Under the pieces are notes generated by a model. It made no database searches and was not told where the DNA came from. It worked only from the letters and a program-made list of their open reading frames with translations. Positions 1-10,708 of a stretch of 64,000 nt of DNA are shown here, piece by piece. Within the stretch, counting starts at the first letter, position 1; each line of letters opens with the position of its first letter. This stretch comes from Tragulus kanchil. Taxonomy: Eukaryota > Chordata > Mammalia > Artiodactyla > Tragulidae. Position numbers and translations under genes: made by a program. The stretch covers positions 257,835,830 through 257,899,829 of the forward strand of contig JAIOJX010000026.1 in assembly GCA_022376925.1 (NCBI GenBank). The letters run 5' to 3'.

Positions 1-414
1 TAAAATTCAAGAAGCACTATTAATGTACAAGCATCACATATAATAACACTGAGATTACAAACTTAAATGCTTACCGAGGCAAAGCCAATAATACATGAAT
101 GACTCAGCCCAGTTTGAATTTGTGAACTGGAAAGCTCAGGTTCCATTTAAAGGAAACAGCTACCATGCAACTCTGATTGATGCTGTTATCTGGAAATGTG
201 AGTCCATCACTGTCAAATTTTCCAATATTTCAAGGGAAGCCACACATTCAAAATTTCAAGTAAAAACTGCATGCTGAAATGCTATCAAATAATGAGAATT
301 TAAAAAAAAAAAAAAACTCAGAACAAAAGCCTTCCTCAGAGTGTGTGTGAGCAGCCTAGAAGTTAGTGTGGGTATTTCATGTAAGACAAACAGGAGATGA
401 AGTAGGAAGAAAGA
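1..414. other. Unique noncoding DNA with a short A-run
   Basis: No gene, RNA or confidently named repeat is visible. An A-run lies at about 301-316. An open frame of about 60 codons at 95-277 has no recognisable motif and is most likely chance. Confidence 0.5.
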
Positions 415-575
415 GAAGATAAGATTAGAGGGATAAAGAAGACCAGAAGCTACAGAGCTTTGAAGGCAACAAAGGATTAGGATTTTTCTCTGATAAAATG
501 GGAAGCCACTGGAAAGCTCTGAAAAGACAAATGGTATACTCTGATTTGTATTTAAAAGGATTACTCTTGTTACTG
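415..575 (-). mobile_element. L2 LINE fragment, old
   Basis: The plus strand resembles the reverse complement of the mammalian L2 3' region. The recognisable words are a 'gggaagccactg' block near 500, followed by a 'ctctgatttgtatttaaaaggat' like block near 540-565. The identification is from memory of the L2 consensus. The fragment is strongly diverged and its boundaries are approximate. Confidence 0.5.
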
Positions 576-1240
576 TTTTTGAGTGGCAAGACCAGGACCA
601 TCACTAAATCTCCAGGATCTCACTGCAAGAATACCTATAGTTGTACTTATGAAAAATTCAGTTGGTCTCATAGACCTCAGTATTAGTTCTGGACAGAAGC
701 TATTAATAGTAAGAGTAGATTCCTGGCAACTGTCCCTCTAGTTTGTCATGAGTACCTCCTATGATGTCCTGAAATATTTGAGGCAGCCAACTCTATTTTC
801 AGACTCTTCTAATCCTTGGAGCTAAACTTGAGACTCCTTTCACTTATCCACATGTCCAGTGCTGCTCTAGAATTCTGATCTAGGGAAAGTCAAATTCGTC
901 TTTCACACGACTGCTCCATTTTTCTCTCAGAGTCATTCAACTTTTCCAATTTAATAAGGTTTCATTCCCTTCAGAGCTCCTTTTAAAGTGAAAGCCAAAA
1001 TTTAAGGACAAATGCCCAGTGAAGTCAGGTTACTACAGAGTGAACTAGAACTTCGTTAGGATATTGTGGTCTTGCCTCATCATGCTATTTACTCCTACCG
1101 TTTCAGTTGTTAAATCAGTTTCTTAAATATTCTTTTCCAACATCCAGAAATTGTACAGTAGATTTTTTTGATGCAAGTGTAAGATTCTACATTTATTCTG
1201 GCTACTTTCAATTTTGTTAGAGCAATGCTGCCTATTTTTC
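576..1240. other. Unique AT-rich noncoding DNA
   Basis: I see no gene, RNA or repeat that I can name in this stretch. The last 100 bases may already belong to the old L1 remnant that follows. Confidence 0.4.
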
Positions 1241-1699
1241 TTAAGTAATGTAATATCTTCATTCTTCTCTTCTACCTTCTTTTACATTTAATATATTTTA
1301 CTGTTATGATTTTAATTCCACTGTTAATACTTCAATCTGTTTTAAAGATATTTTCTTAATGGTTGCTCTAGGGATTGCAACATGCATCTTAATTTATAAA
1401 AATCTATTTTAACACTGACTAATTTCAAGTAAAATACAGCAACATGTTCCAGTATAATTCCATTTCCTCCCACAGTTTTGTGCTATTTTTATCACATCTA
1501 GCTATGTTACAAACAAGTGGAGTGTTACAAGTATTGCCTTATACCATCATATTCTTTAGAAAAATCAAGAGAAACAATATGTCACTTTCTCTTTTTTTTT
1601 TTTTTAACATTTACTTATATATTTCCCAGCACTTTATTTTTTCTTGAGGATTCAAGTTACTATCTGATTTTAGAATTTTCTTCACCTGAAGAATTTCCT

Positions 1700-1885
1700 T
1701 AAAGAATCCGCCTGCCAGTGTAGGAGACAAGAGTTCCATCCCGGGGTTGGGAACATGCCCTGGAGAAGAAAATAATAAGCCACTCCATTATTGTTGCCTG
1801 GGGAATTCTGTGAATGAAAGAGCCTGGCTGGCTACTGTCCATGGGATCACGAAGAGTCATATACAACTTGGCAACCAAACAATAA
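1700..1885 (+). mobile_element. Bov-tA (tRNA-derived) SINE, degraded
   Basis: The order of blocks matches a ruminant Bov-tA SINE read forwards: the tRNA-like part 'taaagaatccgcctgcc', a B-box-like 'agttccatccc', then the A-part with 'cctggagaagaaaat', 'gcctggggaattctg' and a terminal 'agagtcat' block. Several indels mark it as an older copy. It lies inside the L1M remnant. The usual 5' 'ggcttccctgg' end is missing. Confidence 0.85.
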
Positions 1886-2096
1886 ATCTCTAAGGTAGAT
1901 CTACTAGCAACAAACTTTTTTTTTTTTTTATTTCCAACACATTAAACATGTCACTACACTACCTTTTTCTTTTATTATTGCACATCCATATATCTATCTA
2001 TATACATATATATAATTTTTTTTACACTACCTTTTTGCTTCCAGTTTTTCAGATGAGAAATCAGCCATAAATCTAACCATGTTCTCATATGCTTTT

Positions 2097-2416
2097 TTTT
2101 TTTTTTTAACATTTATTTATTTATTTTGGCGGGGGTGGGGCGGGGTGGGGGGTGGGCGGGCCACTCCTATCGGTCTTTCATTTGTCTAGTTTCATCCATC
2201 TTTGTTCTTTGGCCCGTGTGGGCCTCCCATCGCGGTGGCGTCTCTTGTCGCAGAGCGCCGGCTCTGGGCGCATGCGCTCCAGAGCTCTGGCTCGGTAATT
2301 GGACACATGGGTCCAGCCGCTCCACGGCATGTGGGATCTTCCCAGGTCAGAGATCGAACCCACGCCCCTTGCACTGCAAGTCGGTGTCCTTACTCACTGG
2401 ACCACCAGGGAAGCCC
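2097..2416 (-). mobile_element. CHR-type tRNA-derived SINE with G-rich tail segment
   Basis: Read on the minus strand it begins with the 'ggcttccctggtggtccagt' head and has a tRNA-like B box, a central CHR body and an A-rich tail (the T-run at 2093-2107 on the plus strand). A target-site duplication of about 13 bp with one mismatch flanks it (2084-2096 and 2417-2429). Between tail and body lies an unusual G-rich run at 2130-2160. It carries more CpG than nearly anything else in the window. Confidence 0.9.
2130..2160 (+). repeat. G-rich tract, potential G-quadruplex
   Basis: This 31-base tract contains six or more runs of three to six G separated by single T or C bases. That meets the usual G4 pattern easily. 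It sits between the A-rich tail and the body of a minus-strand CHR SINE. The other CHR copies in the window lack it, so it probably expanded locally. Confidence 0.8.
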
Positions 2417-2440
2417 CTCAAATGCTTTTAAGACTTTGGC

Positions 2441-2974
2441 ATTGGGTTTCAAAACTTAATTATGATTGATCATGAATCTCTTTGTCTTTATCTCAGTTGA
2501 TATACACTGGTATTCTTGAATATGTATATTGTTTAACAACAAATTTGATAAAGTTTTTGATTATTATTCTTCAGATATGTTGTTTCCTATATCTCTTTTT
2601 TATCTCTTGGTGGGACTCATTGGGTTTCAAAACTTGATTATGATTGATCATGAATCTCTTTGTCTTTATCTCAGTTGATATACACTGGTATTCTTGAATA
2701 TGTATATTGTTTAACAACAAATTTGATAAAGTTTTTGATTATTATTCTTCAGATATGTTGTTTCCTATATCTCTTTTTTATCTCTTGGTGGGACTCATTG
2801 GGTTTCAAAACTTGATTATGATTGATCATGAATCTCTTTGTCTTTATCTCAGTTGATATACACTGGTATTCTTGAATATGTATATTGTTTAACAACAAAT
2901 TTGATAAAGTTTTTGATTATTATTCTTCAGATATGTTGTTTCCTATATCTCTTTTTTATCTCTTGGTGGGACTC
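2441..2974. repeat. 178-bp unit repeated three times in tandem
   Basis: Units start at 2441, 2619 and 2797, each beginning 'attgggtttcaaaactt' and ending 'ggtgggactca'. The spacing is exactly 178 bp both times. Units 2 and 3 look identical, and unit 1 differs at one base near its start (cttaat versus cttgat). The unit is old L1M-like DNA, not a known satellite. Near-zero divergence means either a very recent expansion or an assembly loop. Confidence 0.95.
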
Positions 2975-3121
2975 AGTTATGCAAATATTGGCATACTTGA
3001 TGTTGTTCTACAGGTATCTAAGATATTAATCATTTTTCTTTAACATTTTTTCTATATTTTCTTCATTAGATTATTTCTATTGATCTATCTTCTTTGGCAT
3101 TATCTTCATGTTTTCCAATTC

Positions 3122-5469
3122 TTTCTTCTGCCATCTTATACCTGCTACTGACTTAATCTAGTGGATTTTTCTCATTACTGTATTTTTCAACACTAGAATT
3201 CCCATTTGTTTATTTTTACATTTCTATTTCTGTATTAAGATTTCCTATGTAATGAGTCATTCTCATCACATTTTCCTTCAATTATTTAAACATGACTTCC
3301 TTTAATTATCTGAAATATTTACTATAGCTGCTTTGAAATCTTTGTCTGTTAAAGATCTGATCCTTTTAGAGACAGTCTATTGACTTCTGGTTTTTCCTAA
3401 CTATGGATCCCACTTTTTTTCTGCACAGCTCTTTATGTTTGTTTAAATTTTTTAGATTACATATTGTAGCAACACTGGATAATCTTTTTCCCTGAAGACT
3501 GCCAATCTGAATATTTTTCTTACATTTTTCAGTGTTTATTTAGGAATTTAGTTAGGAATTAATCTGCTGGACCTGTTTTCCTCATAGTGCACAGCTGCCA
3601 ATGTCTCTATTCAGTGTATTTTATACAAATATTAATTTTTAGTCTACAGTCCGGTGGGTCACTCCATGAATATCTGTATAGTTTAGTACCCATCCAATGA
3701 TTAAACAGAGCTGTTCAAACTCCTCAAATCAATAAAGCTTCCATTTTGTGTGTAGGTAAAGGGTCAAGTTGAGGTAGTTTTCAATTGAAGGAACTGGGTG
3801 TTTGACTTACCTCTGACTCAGATTTCCACTTTATATCCCCAGTCTAGTAACTCAATCCTTTCTCCTATTGCTGCATTCTAGTTCTTCTGTCTCAAATTCT
3901 GCTACTTAATAAAGTCTGAAGCCTAGTCCTATTATTGAACTGAAAATTTAACCTTGTATTCATTCCCAGCTGTACCCTGACACTGACTGCTTTGCCTAGA
4001 TAACCACCTACTAGCCATCAATAATCTCTTCCGATAATGGGTTTCCTCTCTTATGTAGATCAGTTTATGGATTATCTTGTGACGTAAGCAGCCAAGCTTC
4101 CAACCTAGCTGAATAAGGTCAATAAAGAAGAATTCCAGAGACAGACCATGGCTTATTTATCATGGGATTTCTTGTGCCTGTTACAGGGTGGTGTTTTGCT
4201 CTACATCACCCAGTAAGTGTTTTAGAGATGCCAAAAGAGTATTTCATAAAAAGATGGGCACCATAAAGAACAGACATAGTATGGTCCTACCAAAAAAGAT
4301 GAAATTTCTTCTGCCATCTTATACCTGCTACTGACTTAATCTAGTGGATTTTCTCATTACTGTATTTTCAACACTAGAATTCCCATTTGTTTATTTCACA
4401 TTTCTATTTCTGTATTAAGATTTCCTATGTAATGAGTCATTCTCATCACATTTTCCTTCAATTATTTAAACATGACTTCCTTTAATTATCTGAAATATTT
4501 ACTATAGCTGCTTTGAAATCTTTGTCTGTTAAAGATCTGATCCTTTTAGAGACAGTCTATTGACTTCTGGTTTTTCCTAACTATGGATCCCACTTTTTTT
4601 CTGCACAGCTCTTTATGTTTGTTTAAATTTTTTAGATTACATATTGTAGCAACACTGGATAATCTTTTTCCCTGAAGACTGCCAATCTGAATATTTTTCT
4701 TACATTTTTCAGTGTTTATTTAGGAATTTAGTTAGGAATTAATCTGCTGGACCTGTTTTCCTCATAGTGCACAGCTGCCAATGTCTCTATTCAGTGTATT
4801 TTATACAAATATTAATTTTTAGTCTACAGTCCGTGGGTCACTCCATGAATATCTGTATAGTTTAGTACCCATCCAATGATTAAACAGAGCTGTTCAAACT
4901 CCTCAAATCAATAAAGCTTCCATTTTGTGTGTAGGTAAAGGGTCAAGTTGAGGTAGTTTTCAATTGAAGGAACTGGGTGTTTGACTTACCTCTGACTCAG
5001 ATTTCCACTTTATATCCCCAGTCTAGTAACTCAATCCTTTCTCCTATTGCTGCATTCTAGTTCTTCTGTCTCAAATTCTGCTACTTAATAAAGTCTGAAG
5101 CCTAGTCCTATTATTGAACTGAAAATTTAACCTTGTATTCATTCCCAGCTGTACCCTGACACTGACTGCTTTGCCTAGATAACCACCTACTAGCCATCAA
5201 TAATCTCTTCCGATAATGGGTTTCCTCTCTTATGTAGATCAGTTTATGGATTATCTTGTGACGTAAGCAGCCAAGCTTCCAACCTAGCTGAATAAGGTCA
5301 ATAAAGAAGAATTCCAGAGACAGACCATGGCTTATTTATCATGGGATTTCTTGTGCCTGTTACAGGGTGGTGTTTTGCTCTACATCACCCAGTAAGTGTT
5401 TTAGAGATGCCAAAAGAGTATTTCATACAAAGATGGGCACCATAAAGAACAGACATAGTATGGTCCTAA
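3122..5469. repeat. Tandem duplication 1: period about 1183 bp
   Basis: 3122-4290 is repeated at 4305-5469. The differences are mostly single-base homopolymer indels, such as one T fewer in three T-runs and one G fewer in a GG pair. A 14-base filler containing 'caaaaaagatgaaa' separates the copies. The pattern fits noisy-consensus assembly duplication. Confidence 0.95.
3560..5465. other. Unique noncoding DNA, shown twice
   Basis: Between the L1M remnant and the BovB element I recognise no gene or named repeat. The block at about 4080-4200 contains 'gtgacgtaa', a CRE-like word, and 'aataaa'-containing runs that could suggest a decayed LTR. That assignment is not supported well enough to make. 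Confidence 0.4.
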
Positions 5470-7352
5470 CAGAAGCGGAAGACATTAAGAAGAGGTGACA
5501 AGAATACACATGCAAACTATACAAAAAAGATATTAATGATCCAGATAACCACAAAAGTGTGATCACTCACCTACAGTCAGACATCCTGGAGTGCAAAGTC
5601 AAGCAGGCTTTAGGAAGCATCACTACTAACAAACCTAGTGAAGGTAATGGAATTCCAAATGACCTATTTCAAATCCTAAATGATGATGCTGTTAAAGTGC
5701 TGCATTCACTATGCCAACAGATTTGGAAAACTTACCAGTGGCCACAGAACTGGAAAAGGTCAGTTTTAATTCTGGTTCCAAAGAAGGGCAATGCCAAAGA
5801 ATGTTCAAACTACCACAAAGTTGCACTGATTTCACATGCTAGCAAGGTAATGCTCAAAATCCTCCAAGCTAGGCTTCAACTGTATATGAACTTCCAGATG
5901 TACAAGCTGGATATAGAAAAGGTAGAGAAACTAGAGTTCAAATTGCCAACATCATTGGATCACAGGAAAATCAAGAGAATACCAGAAAAACGTAGATTTC
6001 ATTGGCTACACTAGAGCTTCTGACTGTATGGATCATAGCAAACTGGGGAAAATTCTTAAAGACATGGGAATACCAGATCACTTTACCTTTCTGAGAAACA
6101 TGTGTGCAGCCCAAAAAGTAACAGAACCAGATATAGAACAACAGACTGGTTCAAAATTGGGAAAGCAGTATGTCAAGCTGTGTATCGTCACCTTGCTTAC
6201 TTTACTTTTATACAGAGTACAAACATGGCAATTTTGCTACTTAATAAAGTTGAAGCCTAGTCTATTTATTTTCCTTTTTTGCTGTACCCTGACACTGACT
6301 GCTTTGCCTAGATAACCACCTACTAGCCATCAATAATCTCTTCCGATAATGGGTTTCCTCTCTTATGTAGATCAGTTTATGGATTATCTTGTGACGTAAG
6401 CAGCCAAGCTTCCAACCTAGCTGAATAAGGTCAATAAAGAAGAATTCCAGAGACAGACCATGGCTTATTTATCATGGGATTTCTTGTGCCTGTTACAGGG
6501 TGGTGTTTTGCTCTACATCACCCAGTAAGTGTTTTAGAGATGCCAAAAGAGTATTTCATACAAAGATGGGCACCATAAAGAACAGACATAGTATGGTCCT
6601 AACAGAAGCGGAAGACATTAAGAAGAGGTGACAAGAATACACATGCAAACTATACAAAAAAGATATTAATGATCCAGATAACCACAAAAGTGTGATCACT
6701 CACCTACAGTCAGACATCCTGGAGTGCAAAGTCAAGCAGGCTTTAGGAAGCATCACTACTAACAAACCTAGTGAAGGTAATGGAATTCCAAATGACCTAT
6801 TTCAAATCCTAAATGATGATGCTGTTAAAGTGCTGCATTCACTATGCCAACAGATTTGGAAAACTTACCAGTGGCCACAGAACTGGAAAAGGTCAGTTTT
6901 AATTCTGGTTCCAAAGAAGGGCAATGCCAAAGAATGTTCAAACTACCACAAAGTTGCACTGATTTCACATGCTAGCAAGGTAATGCTCAAAATCCTCCAA
7001 GCTAGGCTTCAACTGTATATGAACTTCCAGATGTACAAGCTGGATATAGAAAAGGTAGAGAAACTAGAGTTCAAATTGCCAACATCATTGGATCACAGGA
7101 AAATCAAGAGAATACCAGAAAAACGTAGATTTCATTGGCTACACTAGAGCTTCTGACTGTATGGATCATAGCAAACTGGGGAAAATTCTTAAAGACATGG
7201 GAATACCAGATCACTTTACCTTTCTGAGAAACATGTGTGCAGCCCAAAAAGTAACAGAACCAGATATAGAACAACAGACTGGTTCAAAATTGGGAAAGCA
7301 GTATGTCAAGCTGTGTATCGTCACCTTGCTTATTTAACTTTTATACAGAGTA
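5148..7352. repeat. Tandem duplication 2: period about 1133 bp
   Basis: 5148-6220 is repeated at 6281-7352. The 60-base junction at 6221-6280 is not random: 6233-6266 is a corrupted version of 5076-5112, with dropped bases around 'gctacttaataaagt'. The end of the first copy, near 6196-6230, is also a corrupted form of its partner near 7328-7360. Confidence 0.95.
5466..6220 (+). mobile_element. BovB (RTE) LINE fragment, first displayed copy
   Basis: The DNA and its translation match the reverse transcriptase part of BovB, starting at 'taacagaagcgg'. Conserved blocks include 'NWKRSVLILVPKKGNAKECS' (frame from 5559) and 'ISHASKVMLKILQARLQ'. The endonuclease part is missing, so the element is 5'-truncated or begins outside the duplicated piece. 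This copy is the partner of 6600-7770 and is probably the same genomic element shown again by duplication 2. Confidence 0.9.
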
Positions 7353-7770
7353 CATCATGCAAAATGCCAGGCTGGATGAAGCAGAAACTAGAATCAAGAT
7401 TTCTGGGAGACATATTAATAACCTCAGATATGGAGACGACACCAGCCTTATGGCAGAAAGGGAAGAGGAACTAAAGAGCTTCTTGATGAAGGTGCAATAG
7501 GAAAGTGAAAAAGTGCTGGTTTAAAACTCAACATTCAAAAAACTAACCTCATGGCATCCAGGCCCATCACTTTATGACAAATAGACAGGGAAACAGTGAA
7601 AACAGAGACAGACTTTATTTTCTTGGGCTCCAAAATCACTGTGTATGGTGACTGTGGTCATGAAATTAAAATATGCTTGCTTCTTGGAGGAAAAGCTACA
7701 ACAAACCTGGACAGCATAATACGAAGCAGAGATGACTACTAACTGAAGTTCCAGGATGACAACCTGTTGT
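6600..7770 (+). mobile_element. BovB (RTE) LINE, 5'-truncated, decayed
   Basis: This is the fullest display of the first BovB locus. It runs from the 'aacagaagcgg' block through the reverse transcriptase to the 'ttcttgggctccaaaatcac' block and 'cgaagcagagatgac', where similarity stops. The BovB 3' end is therefore missing too. The reading frame shifts at least twice. RTE elements copy their RNA by target-primed reverse transcription. This one cannot, since the endonuclease is absent and the frames are broken. Confidence 0.9.
6692..7500 (+). pseudogene. BovB reverse transcriptase fragment, frameshifted, catalytic residues altered
   Basis: Three frames together give a BovB-like RT. Frame 1 (6692-7147) holds the N-terminal RT blocks. 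Another frame from 7131 reads FIGYTRASDC, where the family has an Asp in the FIDY motif A; here it is Gly. A third frame (7303-7500) holds NNLRYGDDTSLMAEREEEL, the motif C box, which is YADD in the family. Loss of the motif A aspartate plus the frameshifts means no active enzyme. Confidence 0.85.
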
Positions 7771-7944
7771 GCAGATCTAGATAGTAGATATATTTAGTTT
7801 AGACAAGTGTTTTTAAACAGCAGCATTTTCAATTAAAATTTTTCACATAAAATTGTTTTTCCTTTAAAAAAAAATCTGAAAAAAATTTGAAATGGAATCA
7901 AGGAAGAAAAGAATAATTTGTTTTAACAAATGCCCTTTTGAGGC

Positions 7945-8128
7945 CAAACATGGTGCTAGTCTCACAGTATTACTTGATTTGTTAAACTTCATAGTCTATG
8001 AGCTGCTAGGTATCTTTCTCATTTTAAGGATGAGAAAATATTGGCACACAAAGATTAAGTAACTCGCCCAAGGTTATGCAACTATTAACTGTCAGTGGCA
8101 GAATTTGAATCTAAAGCAACACATCACC
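7945..8128 (-). mobile_element. MIR SINE, old
   Basis: The plus strand reads as the reverse complement of MIR: 'ttaaggatgagaaaatattgg' followed by 'aagtaactcgcccaaggtta' and a 'cagtggcagaatttgaatc' block. MIR is a tRNA-derived SINE of early mammals. A second display of the same copy lies at about 9128-9312 because of duplication 3. Confidence 0.8.
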
Positions 8129-8190
8129 AGACATGGGGGAGAACAAACCTACCTTATTTCATTTGCAAGAATATGACTAGGTTCTCCAAA

Positions 8191-8950
8191 CTAGGCTTCA
8201 ACTGTATATGAACTTCCAGATGTACAAGCTGGATATAGAAAAGGTAGAGAAACTAGAGTTCAAATTGCCAACATCATTGGATCACAGGAAAATCAAGAGA
8301 ATACCAGAAAAACGTAGATTTCATTGGCTACACTAGAGCTTCTGACTGTATGGATCATAGCAAACTGGGGAAAATTCTTAAAGACATGGGAATACCAGAT
8401 CACTTTACCTTTCTGAGAAACATGTGTGCAGCCCAAAAAGTAACAGAACCAGATATAGAACAACAGACTGGTTCAAAATTGGGAAAGCAGTATGTCAAGC
8501 TGTGTATCGTCACCTTGCTTATTTAACTTTTATACAGAGTACATCATGCAAAATGCCAGGCTGGATGAAGCAGAAACTAGAATCAAGATTTCTGGGAGAC
8601 ATATTAATAACCTCAGATATGGAGACGACACCAGCCTTATGGCAGAAAGGGAAGAGGAACTAAAGAGCTTCTTGATGAAGGTGCAATAGGAAAGTGAAAA
8701 AGTGCTGGTTTAAAACTCAACATTCAAAAAACTAACCTCATGGCATCCAGGCCCATCACTTTATGACAAATAGACAGGGAAACAGTGAAAACAGAGACAG
8801 ACTTTATTTTCTTGGGCTCCAAAATCACTGTGTATGGTGACTGTGGTCATGAAATTAAAATATGCTTGCTTCTTGGAGGAAAAGCTACAACAAACCTGGA
8901 CAGCATAATACGAAGCAGAGATGACTACTAACTGAAGTTCCAGGATGACA
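8191..8950 (+). mobile_element. BovB (RTE) LINE fragment, duplicated display
   Basis: This is the second display of 7002-7770, with the same substitutions, the same frameshifts and the same YGDD box. It should not be counted as an independent BovB insertion, because even the non-BovB flank (MIR and unique DNA) is carried along with it. Confidence 0.9.
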
Positions 8951-9371
8951 ACCTGTTGTGCAGATCTAGATAGTAGATATATTTAGTTTAGACAAGTGTT
9001 TTTAAACAGCAGCATTTTCAATTAAAATTTTTCACATAAAATTGTTTTTCCTTTAAAAACTCTGAAAAAAATTTGAAATGGAATCAAGGAAGAAAAGAAT
9101 AATTTGTTTTAACAAATGCCCTTTTGAGGCCAAACATGGTGCTAGTCTCACAGTATTACTTGATTTGTTAAACTTCATAGTCTATGAGCTGCTAGGTATC
9201 TTTCTCATTTTAAGGATGAGAAAATATTGGCACACAAAGATTAAGTAACTCGCCCAAGGTTATGCAACTATTAACTGTCAGTGGCAGAATTTGAATCTAA
9301 AGCAACACATCACCAGACATGGGGGAGAACAAACCTACCTTATTTCATTTGCAAGAATATGACTAGGTTCT

Positions 9372-10708
9372 GCCCTTTCCAACAAGTATAAATATGTAAA
9401 GCTTGGACCTTAAATCAATTAACAATTGAAAATTGGAGTACCTTCCCCTAAATTATAGTAGTATCACATAATCAGCTACATCGTTGAGTCTAAAATGCCT
9501 TAAGCTTATTCACTCACCTTGAAAAGTTTAGGTGCTGCTATTTCTGAAAGTAAAGGAAAAGTCAGGGAGACATACCTTATGTTAATTTTAAAATATCAAG
9601 AAGAATCTTATGAATACTTACTAAGAACTTATCTAGTCTTATTTCAACCATTTCATGGATGTTCACGTGAATGCATATTTAGTCATATTCTGTTTTCACA
9701 ATATAGACATTATGACAAGATCCTTCTTAAAGTATGAGCTGGTGAAAATTTTCTTGGACATAATAAAAGCCTGAATACTCAGCTTTACTGAATTTTATAG
9801 CGTACTGGAGAAAATATTTATTATAATGTGTGCCATAGTTCCCTTCATCTCTCTTGAAAAAAGAGGGGCTGTAATTACATATGAGATCAAAAGGAGACAA
9901 ATACTATTTAGAAATTGTCTTTCACTTTTTAAACTATGTTTGTGTTCTTTAAAGGTTCATTGCATTCCTTAATGGTCATCACTAACTGTAATTAAAATCT
10001 CAGAAAAATAATACAACATATGTATTCAGTCATATTTCTTTCTTACCATGTTATGCCATTTCAGTAGTCCACATCCTTCTAAAAAACACTCATTGAATTA
10101 GATAATCAGCTGCACAAATATCTTACACAGTGAATCTTTTTCTGTATTTTAAAGATCAGTATAAGAAACATTGATTTGTGATCCAAATTTAATCACTTTT
10201 GCTTTAAAAACAAGGCCAAATCGGCAAGCCTCTTCTACTGTTTGTGTTCTATAGTATAACATCTCTTGATTACTCTGACAGAGTTCCAGTCACAGGTTGT
10301 GAGTCAGAAAGAGGATTTTCAATGTCCAGCAGCTAAATGTGTCAGCCATGACATTTCTGAAAGTTCTATTTTTATATACAGAGAGAAGGAAAAATCGCTT
10401 CTTTGTATCTGTCCCTTGCAAAATCCTCAGTTTAACTTCAGCTTTAGATATGTACAGTAGAAAATGCATTTTTAGTTAACATGACAAGCGACTGACATTT
10501 CTAAACCGGAATAATGCATGCAATGAAAAAATAATCTATACAAGTTTGTCCCTTCTGCATTCTTATTCCCTCTTTCAGTACTAAAGCCTGCTAAAATGCA
10601 GTTGAAATAATACAAAATGCAATTCAAATCCATTGTCTGAATCCTTTTTTTCCTACTCCTATACAGCTTATCTAAAAATGTTGAAATGTAACTTGCTTGA
10701 GTTAAAAT
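9372..10708. other. Unique noncoding DNA
   Basis: No named repeat or gene is seen over about 1.3 kb. The stretch 10260-10460 is less AT-rich and low in simple repeats, and could be constrained noncoding sequence. Its open frame of 64 codons has no motif I recognise. Confidence 0.45.

Larger units (their letters stand above)
1241..3560. mobile_element. Old L1M-type LINE remnant, interrupted
   Basis: Two diagnostic word groups of the old mammalian L1M 3' region are visible. The first is 'ggttgctctagggattgcaa' near 1362-1381. The second is 'gctgctttgaaatctttgtc' near 3328-3347, followed by the 'gacttctgg' block. The remnant is broken by a Bov-tA SINE, a CHR SINE and a 178-bp tandem triplication. 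It has no coding capacity. I cannot fix the orientation or subfamily without a consensus alignment. Confidence 0.6.
7002..9371. repeat. Tandem duplication 3: period about 1189 bp
   Basis: 7002-8185 is repeated at 8191-9371. The join reads 'aggttctccaaactaggc', where the source has 'cctccaagctaggc', so a few junction bases look corrupted. One A-run is shorter in the second copy (near 9055). With duplication 2, part of the BovB RT is displayed three times. Confidence 0.95.

Noticed and set aside
2441..2974. CRISPR array or centromeric satellite
   Set aside because: Three long adjoining 178-bp units with no spacers; the context is an interspersed LINE in a mammalian genome.
4080..4200. Decayed LTR with 'aataaa' and a CRE-like word
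   Set aside because: No TG/CA ends, no target-site duplication and no recognised family.
5559..6014. 151-codon frame as a host gene
   Set aside because: Its translation is the N-terminal part of the BovB reverse transcriptase, frameshifted and truncated.
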